64,000 nt of DNA from Opisthorchis felineus (lineage: Eukaryota; Platyhelminthes; Trematoda; Opisthorchiida; Opisthorchiidae). The stretch lies in assembly GCA_004794785.1 (NCBI GenBank), contig SJOL01005888.1:307363-371362 (forward strand), written 5' to 3'. The notes under the pieces are model-generated. The model saw only the letters and a program-made list of their open reading frames with translations, was not told the DNA's origin and ran no database searches. This document shows, piece after piece, positions 56,433 through 64,000 of this stretch (its first letter is position 1; every line of letters starts with the position of its first letter). A program made the translations under genes and the position numbers.

Positions 56433-57435
56433 CCCGGTTAGCTTGTTGTTTCAAACCCTAGGCTACAGAACGTTATTCACCTGATGTCGAGTAGTTTGTT
56501 AAAAAAACCTCGTGCGGCATGAACTTGGACGTTCCTCGATGAGCATTATTTTTGAAGGCGCTATCGCACCAGGTCGATGGAAAACTGTTGTCACTTCTGA
56601 TCAAAGGCGCTCGAGACTTCGGTCTGAAGTGGTGTTTTGTAAAAATTAGGAGAATGTCTCGGTTTCACTGACCAAGTATTCCCTGTCGGATGACGTATCG
56701 TCGGGCTATCTTAACACTCGGACGATCATGTGGTCAATGGACCGAAATCGATTGATAGGTGAAAACATCACTCAAACCGTGGCATATATCCGCAGGAAAC
56801 CTCATGGGTTTCCCCTTTTCGGCGAGAATTACTGCTAACATGTTTGGTAAAAACCCGGGCAACCAATGATCGGCCTCACACTTCTTGAACCTGATCAGAT
56901 AGGCGTGGCCCTCGAGTGTCCATCAACCTTATGTTCCTCTTGAATCCAGATTGCACACAATTCGCGGTGTGCATTCATTTGAAGACTAAATTGATGTTTA
57001 CCAACTGAAATATGAGGCCCTTTGTGCAACATATTCATCTGAAGAACAACGGTTTCCTTCTATCTTAAGATCCTGTTTGCATATAGCCTACTGTTTATCC
57101 GTTGCATCAGTTTGCGGAAAATACCCTGCCCCCTCCCCACAAACTCCGGTCAGATAGCGAAAGTCGACGCCTCTATTGAAAAAGCTTTGGAAATTTCCAA
57201 GGATTTCTTTTCCTCTGGAATGTTGATGGCGACAAGTGCAATGACTATTAAAGTAATTGCTCAAAACTTCGTTTTTTGAGTTTATCAATGGTAGTGATTT
57301 TGGTTGATGCGAATGGCGTCAGATTTACCATCCAGGGGATCTAATGATGGGTATTATGAAAATATCCAAAGGAATAATCTCGCAGTGATATCATAACAAC
57401 TCTATCGTCTGAGTGTTTTTTTGTCGTGATCGACC

Positions 57436-57756
57436 TCACCGGATTCTTGACAAACATAAAATCTCATTTTGCACCGTAAAATCTAGGTTGGTACACATAC
57501 TGTCAAAGGTTGGAACCATCCATGTATTGTGATTCCACTTTAGAGGAATCACTTCGCAGAAAAAATTAGCTTTCATGTCATCAAACTGATATGCAATACT
57601 CGACGGGCCACTGCGAAAGCAATCGTTATCATTCACCGCGCGTGAACATTCGTACTCAAATAGTATTCGCAATAAGTCTTCTGATATGGCCTTTTGGAGT
57701 TCGTGATCAAGGAGACCGAGTCCTCTCAAAGAGTATACCCTGAGGGCTATGTAAGT
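57436..57756 (-). other. Open frame of unknown nature, possible exon
   Basis: About 107 codons on the minus strand from the edge of a SINE to a stop at 57436, of balanced composition (e.g. LLRILFEYECSRAVNDNDCF, CEVIPLKWNHNTWMVP). It is not part of any repeat recognised here. The only start codon lies inside the SINE, so an independent gene start is not supported. It could be an internal exon or chance. Confidence 0.2.
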
Positions 57757-57896
57757 GAGAGATGGTTCGGTGGTTAGAGCACGACCTCTGCCTCTCTCCT
57801 GTCTAGGCTTGGGCAACCTGGCAGTATTCCAGCCCTCGTGCTTCCTTCTAGTGGTATGGCAGGTAGGCAACGAAAGAGTGCTACAGCTGAACGATG
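57757..57896 (+). mobile_element. tRNA-SINE family 1, B box deleted
   Basis: GAGATGGTTCGGTGGTTAGAGC (A box) joins directly to ACGACCTCTGCCTCTC, so about 35 bp including the B box is missing. The rest of the body is intact to CTACAGCTGAACGATG. Without a B box it cannot be transcribed from its own pol III promoter. Confidence 0.75.
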
Positions 57897-58479
57897 TGAG
57901 GCCCAGAACCAGGAATCGTCATGCTTTTGTGTTCTGCATTTACTGTGTTTCGTCATACGTGCTGAAACAGAATATTATGTTTTTGTACTCTACTTGATGC
58001 GAACCCAATCGTAAGCCTTCACAGGATAATTCAATGACGTGCACTGTGCTACGGAATCGGCTTCGTTAGTAAATTAAGTGCCTACAGATAAGTCTAAGGT
58101 GAGAACCACCCAACTGCGGCTCGCAGAGCTGCTCCATTCGTGTTGCTACAAAACCGTGTCGAAACTGAGTCACGAGAGGAACAACCTGTCGGATAAAACC
58201 ACCAACCTCAAACATGGGAGCCGAATCTTGCAAAAATATGTGACTGGATAATTACGTCAGATATCCAGAGTAAACCACCTAGTGACCTGTGGGATAGGTC
58301 AGTCTGCAGTGGTGCACATCAGATGAACGTTAGTCATGTCTGCTCTCCCACTGTCACCTGCCCGCAAGCAATTAAGAGACAATTTAGGCTGCATATCTAC
58401 TTTACCTAGATCTATTATAGCAGGCTCTTTTGTCTACCATCGTCGTTTACGTTTTATGGGGTCCCGTGTAGACCTGTTG

Positions 58480-58610
58480 CATCAGGACGTGGGTTACTTG
58501 GTCGTTGATCTGTTCGCCTAACCCGGCAATTTTCTTGCAAGGTTTGCGTTACCACACTATCAGGCATCATCAGTGCGCAGTTGGGTGGGTAGATGAGTTA
58601 CCAAGTGCTT
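58480..58610 (-). repeat. Single copy of the palindrome-family repeat
   Basis: Minus strand: CAACTGCGCACTGATGATGC ... ACGCAAACCTTGCAAG ... AATTGCCGGGTTAGGCGAACAGATCAAC, matching the core of each arm of the 19.1-19.95 kb palindrome. Here the core reads CTGATGA, but the second half is GCAAAC instead of GAAAC, so any ribozyme core would be broken. Confidence 0.6.
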
Positions 58611-58614
58611 GATT

Positions 58615-61600
58615 CCCTGACTCACACTGACCATGGTGGCGCGGGTTCCACCTAAATTATTCTGACCCATAGTAATGGTTGTTCAGAAAGTATTTGAGCA
58701 TTCTGCATTAGAGTCCGATGGGACTATTTATGTAACTAGAGCAACCGCCCTCAGTATCTGCATGAACTCTACCTGGTTCCGGATCTGTCACTGCACCTAG
58801 TCATGACGAACACAAATAGAAGCTGATAGGGTGTGTCATTCTCAACGATGGACTTCGGGAATTTATTGAATACCTGACAGTTTTACCCGACGCCCATGTT
58901 TGTCTGATGCCGAGTAACTGAAGAAAAACCAAGGTCGAAATTTCAAACGTTATTCTTGTGACCTACGGATATAGGCGTGCGAAAGTAAACTTTACGGGTG
59001 TTCACGAGTCTTTCCGCAGAGCTCTGTCTCTTGCTTCCTGCTTGATCATGTGAATTTGCGCGAGTTGTGCATACCACCTATACGAGCTCGTAGACCATCC
59101 AGATGATCGTCTTGGTCTTGATATTTTCCAAATCAAACGCACTAACGTTTTGCCTAAATCTTTCTGATGAGTTCACAGTCGAAACACGCCGCTCAAGTTT
59201 ATTCAAAAAAGAGTTTGATTCTGTGCTTCAGTACCATCAGAAAGGGATGCGATTACATTCGAGTCGACTTTGGAAAGGACGCGATTGACGGTAGTACATG
59301 TGCACTAGCCCACACATGTTGGACCATTCTATTTGTGAGTTACAAGGTATCCAAATTGTTTTCTCGCATTTGGACCGATGACCGTATCCGTTTGTGGGAA
59401 TAACGGTTCAAATATGCTTTCATTTACGTCTGGTCATTTGTGCGATTTGTTTGCTAAGTGTGGCGATATCATCCGGGCTGACGCAAAGTACCAATGTAGC
59501 AAACGTTGTGGAATGTGCAAGTTGCTCGGAAGCAACAGTTTTGACGAGGATATATCTCACTTGCCTGTCCCGAATAAAAACGCTCATGTCAATTCACGAG
59601 CGCATGGTTCCTGTCTTATTGGCGTGCAACAAGTACTGCAAAGGAGCATAAGTGGTCCTGGATTTTTGCTCCTATCAAATAAGTAGTTTCCACTAAACAA
59701 CGGGCCAACTCAAGTCGCTCCTGTTGCTTGGATTAACTAGGTGACCAAGGTTTCCTTAAGGGACGGGTCCATGCACTTTAACACTGCTTGAAGTGAACAA
59801 CGAGACAGTTGTTCCTTCGTCTAGGACTGTCATTATCTGGTGATTCCTATCAGTTGGCTCGCTTTCACCAGTAAGTTTAAGGCAGATAGTGTTGGGTATT
59901 GTTAGGCTACCCGGGATGCACCCACACACCACTCCAGTCGAATTAAGGTCAGTATTATCAATGCCTCACTGTGACCGTGGCGTCCATATTCTCACATTCA
60001 AGGCGAGACCTTATATCACGCATTTTTCGTCACCAACTTCGTTGCACAACTGGTGCGTTGAGTTAAAGTGGAGCCAGGGATCACTGTAACGGAAAGTGAC
60101 CGTTGCTGACAATAATAATCTAAATTATGGGACATAAGTCGAGGACGTCTGCCGAGTTTTTCTCAGCCTTCACGCTGGGTAAGAAGGCCTTTAGGCTGCT
60201 TTGGAATGCGGAGGATTGTGCCGTTTGCCTCCGTATGGAGGCGGTATGTGATGTTGTAACCAGGGGCCATTATCTGGTGTGATTGCACTGTGGTTGCATC
60301 CGGCTGATGCTATTACCACAACCTCACCGAGAATTTCTCGTTGTTTCCTCTCATACAAGCTGCACCCGTGCAATAAATACCTCATTTTCGAATGTATAGT
60401 TATACAAAGTCGCTCTGTGGCGCTTTTGGTGTCACTGGTTTGTGTCGACAATACTCGCATAAATTGCATGTAGAAACCGTGTAAGTCACCGGGGATTACA
60501 TGAGATAAACGTGACGCCTCAGGCAAAGACGGAGTGCAACTGGAACACAGAAAAACACTGTTTCAGTGCACATAATCCAAAGTAAAGTTGCATTTGTTAT
60601 TAAAATCGCACGGAGCCTTTCATGAACCTCTCATAGGTCACAAAAATGAAAAATCGAAAAGTTGTGGTAATAGTGATCTTTCCTTTTAACCACGCCAGTT
60701 GGCTAGGCGTTTGTTTATTTTTACTTTAGGATGCCACAATTTTCCAAAGTGCGATTCCATGATTTATCTCTCATAAACCGGTAACAAAATGCGAGTCGGT
60801 GGCGGACCGTGACCTTAAAATGTCGCTTGCTCAAACAGAATGCCATGAGCAACATATCACCGAAAGGTACAAACGCATTAGACTAACTCCCCGTAAAAGT
60901 AATGACTTCGAAAATCCTATAGTTTCGGCGAAAAGTAATTTGAGTGAGCGGCTTTATTGGCTGCAGTTTCGCTGGAAGTTGTTTACACGTACTCGAGGTC
61001 CAGTGTGGGCGCGGAATTCGTATTTTAATGGCTTCGCGTATAGTGTCCGTAAAGCCGGTGGGAAACTTTGTGGGAAAGTTGGTTTCTGCACGTGACTTCT
61101 TCTGTATTGGATTTGGAAATAATCTCAAGTCTACATGAACAGTAATGCCTTCTATATCCGCGTAAACTCAAAATAGAACAGCCATTCGTAACCTGTATGG
61201 GAAAAGGTCTTCTACCGGTGTGGCAGGCGTACCGCCAAACAAAGCTGAGGAATTCGTCACAGCTGGCAAGTTGTTTTGTTTTTTTATGATGGTCAGCACA
61301 CGCTATATCTGGCGCATGGCAAAGTCTAGTCTTCACCGGTATACCGAAACCCTGATAGTGCCGTAGAATGAAGTAGTGGGTTTGCGGGCAGAACAAGCAG
61401 CCAACACAATAGGGTGGCCAGTGCTTCCAAGTCCTGGCACAAACTAAAGGGACTGGGACGGCCTTGTGGGCGCACGTGACGCGCTTGTCCGGGAAATATT
61501 GGGGATATGGTGTACTACGGGCAAGCCATCATACTGGGTATGGCAGTCGCGGTACCGTCATCGCATCGTCATACTTGGGTTCGTACATGAACAACTTCGG

Positions 61601-62530
61601 TGAGTCGTTCTGGGTTATCATTGTGGTTAAGATTTTCCAAGGAATCGTGAAAAATTAAGACCAGCATGGATCAAGGATATTTTTGGGTCCATTGAGGGGG
61701 CACACTGGTTCATTGCTGCCAATCAGACGAGGCAATAAGACAGCCATGTCTACATTGGGGGCTCAACATAGGAAGGTGCCAAAAAGGTCTGTTAGAAAGC
61801 ACTATGACGTGAGTTAGACTGCGGCCCGAAATAACAGGCAGCCAAAAGTGGCCACAATTCCTAACTACTGCATTGAGACTACACTGCCCGATTTCAAAAA
61901 CTGTCATCAATATTCAGGTAGAAATAATAGGTATGTGGTGGATGCAAATGGGTGTGGACATACGTGGTTATGAGAGACGTGTATTAGCCAAATTGTGCGT
62001 AACTAAGATGTCTCGGAGCGTGCACGGAAATGAGATCGGAGAAAAACGTGGGATTTCTGGTGGTGTTACGTGTTCGTGCGGTGAGGTGGGGCAGTTATAG
62101 TCTACAGAAAAGCGTGGGGCTTTGCAAAACGAGTTGCCTCTGAGGTGCATACCGCGTGTATTTGGTGAGTCTCTGTTAGCATGTTTTGCTCTGCTATCAA
62201 TGAATTTTTTGATTCAGAGGAGGATTGCCCGGGATATTTGCTACAACCAGGGCAAACACAGGCGTCCGACAAAAGTTGCTTCCATTTTAGCTTCCTCTTT
62301 CCTCGATTGCAGAGGGCGGATTATGAGGTTCAGCATACGGTATTAGTATCTGTGGGGAGAAGGCATGCAGTTGAAGTGAGAGTTGTCAGCCGTGCAGCCT
62401 TTCGCATCGTCGTGGACAGGAGGTGCGGAAGGGCGCGGCATGGTGCGGAAAGATATGGAAAGCTCTCCAAAAGCTTCTGTACACAAGCTGTGTCTGTCAG
62501 GTGTAACCATATTCTCCATTCCTATTTACT
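58615..62530. other. No recognisable gene
   Basis: Several frames of 60-120 codons (59103-59288, 59378-59686, 60799-61095, 61396-61025, 62181-62537) show no family resemblance or exon-like borders that I could support. No shared repeat was noticed. Confidence 0.4.
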
Positions 62531-62535
62531 TTCGT

Positions 62536-62646
62536 GATCAGGTGTTTGACAACCGTTGTCTAAGAGCTATAGCGTGCTTGGGTCGGTGTCGGCGAATCCT
62601 TGAGGCGGCAGTTAGAAAGCAACGGGATTTATTAAGCACTTGGTGA
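62536..62646 (+). pseudogene. LINE C-terminal scrap
   Basis: FDNRCLRAIACLGRCRRILE.AVRKQ matches the LINE block FDQRCLRSLAVFGWRQRVSNEGIRKR seen at 34.5 kb. About 30 codons only. Confidence 0.5.
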
Positions 62647-62877
62647 TTTAGCCAATACAACTTTTTTTAACCATGTGTTGTATATACGGGTGTATGCGAG
62701 TCGTAACTGATTATACATTTTCCCTTTCATAAACCCTGTCGAGTAAAGGCGGCTTCCTGAGATGTGAACTGGAGTGAATACACCTTACGTTTGTACCGAT
62801 GCAACCAGTAAATAGATACATGATTCGCCAATGGTGATTGTGCATTTTTCAAGCATGGGTTCGACAGACGGACGACA

Positions 62878-63272
62878 AGTACGGATATGACGGACCACCG
62901 TTGGTCGCTGGGCTAGTCTACTATGTATACTTTGGGCCTGAAAGGCAGCTGTGAGTATGGGTACGGACAGGGCAGTTACTATAAGTAGCCAAGGTAGGCG
63001 ACATTGAATAAAATTATGAATATGACCGGCCGCCGTTGGCCGTTAGATTAGGATATCACGCATAGTTGAGGCCTCCTTTTTATCGGCCCACATAGATACT
63101 GGCTTGGTGTTTACTTTAAGTGGAAAAAATAAGCCATAGCGCGAACAGCCATAAGTAGGACGGGACGTCGTCAGCCAATAGATCAGGACACCGCGCATAG
63201 CTGGGGCTTCATAATCAACGCCGAATATAGACACGGGCCTAGCAGCTACGACAAGTATTCAAGTTAGGCAAG
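62878..63272. repeat. Degenerate tandem repeat, three units of about 135 bp
   Basis: Unit landmarks are GACCACCGTTGGTCGCTGGG (about 62893), GACCGGCCGCCGTTGGCCGTTAG (about 63024) and GACGGGACGTCGTCAGCCAATAG (about 63160). Each is followed by a similar order of ATAGTTGAGGC/ATAGCTGGGGC-type, ATAGATACTGGC/ATAGACACGGGC-type and ACAAGTATTCAAG/ATAAGTAGCCAAG-type blocks. Non-coding. Confidence 0.55.
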
Positions 63273-63281
63273 AGCGTGTGC

Positions 63282-63926
63282 TGTTACTGTACCGGTTGCC
63301 CAATCCGATTGGTGCATCCGCGTCCACTGTCTCCCTCGTGCTTTGTTTTGTTCCACATTCCACAACGTGCATCACAAGACAACATCGTGACATGAATATG
63401 AGCTTGATGAAGAACATGACAACAACAGGTCAACTCCGGATCCGTGAACTTTTAAAGGACGCCATGTGATTTCACATTATTGTTCTGACTTCTCACTCGT
63501 TGCAACGACATATATAAAGACAGGACACGGCCAACCACAAACCCACGCATCACACGCACTTCAGAACGCAGGCAGGCTCAACACACCAGCACAGCTCGCC
63601 TCAGCTGCACGCATCACCGGCCCTTGGATCTAGCGTCAGCAAACATCAGGCCACGGACAACAAGGAGCAAGTGTGGCGGTAATATTGCCAAGAGAACACT
63701 CCCTGCATCCGGTCTCTCTTCTTTCAACCCCACTGAGGACTTTACAAACTGATAAGTGTGCCCAATTTTGTGTGCTTCATTTTACATTTTACGTATATTC
63801 ATAAGGTGCACCTAACCTTGTGATCTATTTAAGCGTAGTACTCAACCTTCATTATTGTCTCTCGCTTTGGATATTCGAGCTCAGTTTCTAATTACTGGAG
63901 CACTAATATTATCACGATCACCGGCA
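63282..63926 (+). mobile_element. LTR of the family seen as a solo LTR at 16.1 kb
   Basis: Shares in order TGT(TACTG)TACCGGTTGCCC, GTGCTTTGTTTTGTTCC.., GGATCCGTGAACTTTTAA, TTTCACATTATTG, the TATA-like CGACATATATAAAGACAGGA and CACGGCCAACC with 16122-16756. The tail GATCACCGGCA (to 63926) is my estimate of its end by length and by a CA dinucleotide. The exact start (63282 or 63289) is uncertain. Internal retrotransposon sequence may follow beyond the window, with TTGGTTGTTCTC at the expected primer-binding position. Confidence 0.55.
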
Positions 63927-64000
63927 TTGGTTGTTCTCATTTTCAGCCAGTATACTTAAGCTTAACGACGTATTCTTACTAAGGAGCGCGATTAATCCGA

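Noticed and set aside
1..64000. A new multi-gene defence or metabolic system
   Set aside because: Apart from MECR, recognisable coding sequence belongs to retroelements. The remaining open frames are short, unlinked and without shared motifs.

Overview
This is a eukaryotic, intron-bearing window that is dominated by decayed transposable elements. Long open frames are rare. Frameshifted LINE and Ty3/gypsy fragments lie on both strands, and tRNA-derived SINEs recur. The one host gene that can be read has a 9.5-kb intron and a 48-bp mini-intron. The repeat mix (RTE-like and CR1-like LINEs, Ty3/gypsy elements, tRNA SINEs ending in a T-run) suggests a parasitic flatworm, perhaps a large-genome tapeworm or a fluke. 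That assignment is inference from overall character, not proof.

Layout. 0-13 kb: the 5' end of a CR1-like LINE ORF1 with a PHD finger runs off the left edge (minus strand). LINE 3' ends and copies of two non-coding dispersed repeats (called R1 and R2 here) follow. 13-27 kb: a 702-bp segment and its almost identical inverted copy (2 differences) bracket an R2/R1 copy interrupted by a solo LTR, a CR1-like endonuclease relic, an 862-bp imperfect palindrome and a degraded Ty3/gypsy element on the minus strand. 27-40 kb: a LINE graveyard of at least six fragments in both orientations, with SINEs inserted in it. 40-43.4 kb: a CR1-like RT relic, a second Ty3/gypsy element with a large internal deletion, and a LINE tail.

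44.0-54.7 kb: the host gene. It encodes a mitochondrial 2-enoyl thioester reductase (MECR/ETR1 family), the last reductive step of mitochondrial fatty acid synthesis (mtFAS II). Three coding exons give a predicted 363-residue protein with a mitochondrial presequence, the family tyrosine and a Rossmann domain. Intron 1 carries several SINEs. 54.7-64 kb: no recognisable host gene. It holds SINEs, a copy of the palindrome-family repeat, a LINE scrap, a degenerate tandem repeat of about 135 bp and, at the right edge, another LTR of the family seen as a solo LTR at 16.1 kb.

I found no CRISPR array, operon, rRNA or convincing functional tRNA gene, and no clear new multi-gene system. The most unusual signals are the sharply bounded 99.7% inverted repeat set in diverged homologous flank, the palindrome carrying a hammerhead-like CTGANGA...GAAAC core, and the frame-preserving 48-bp intron in MECR.
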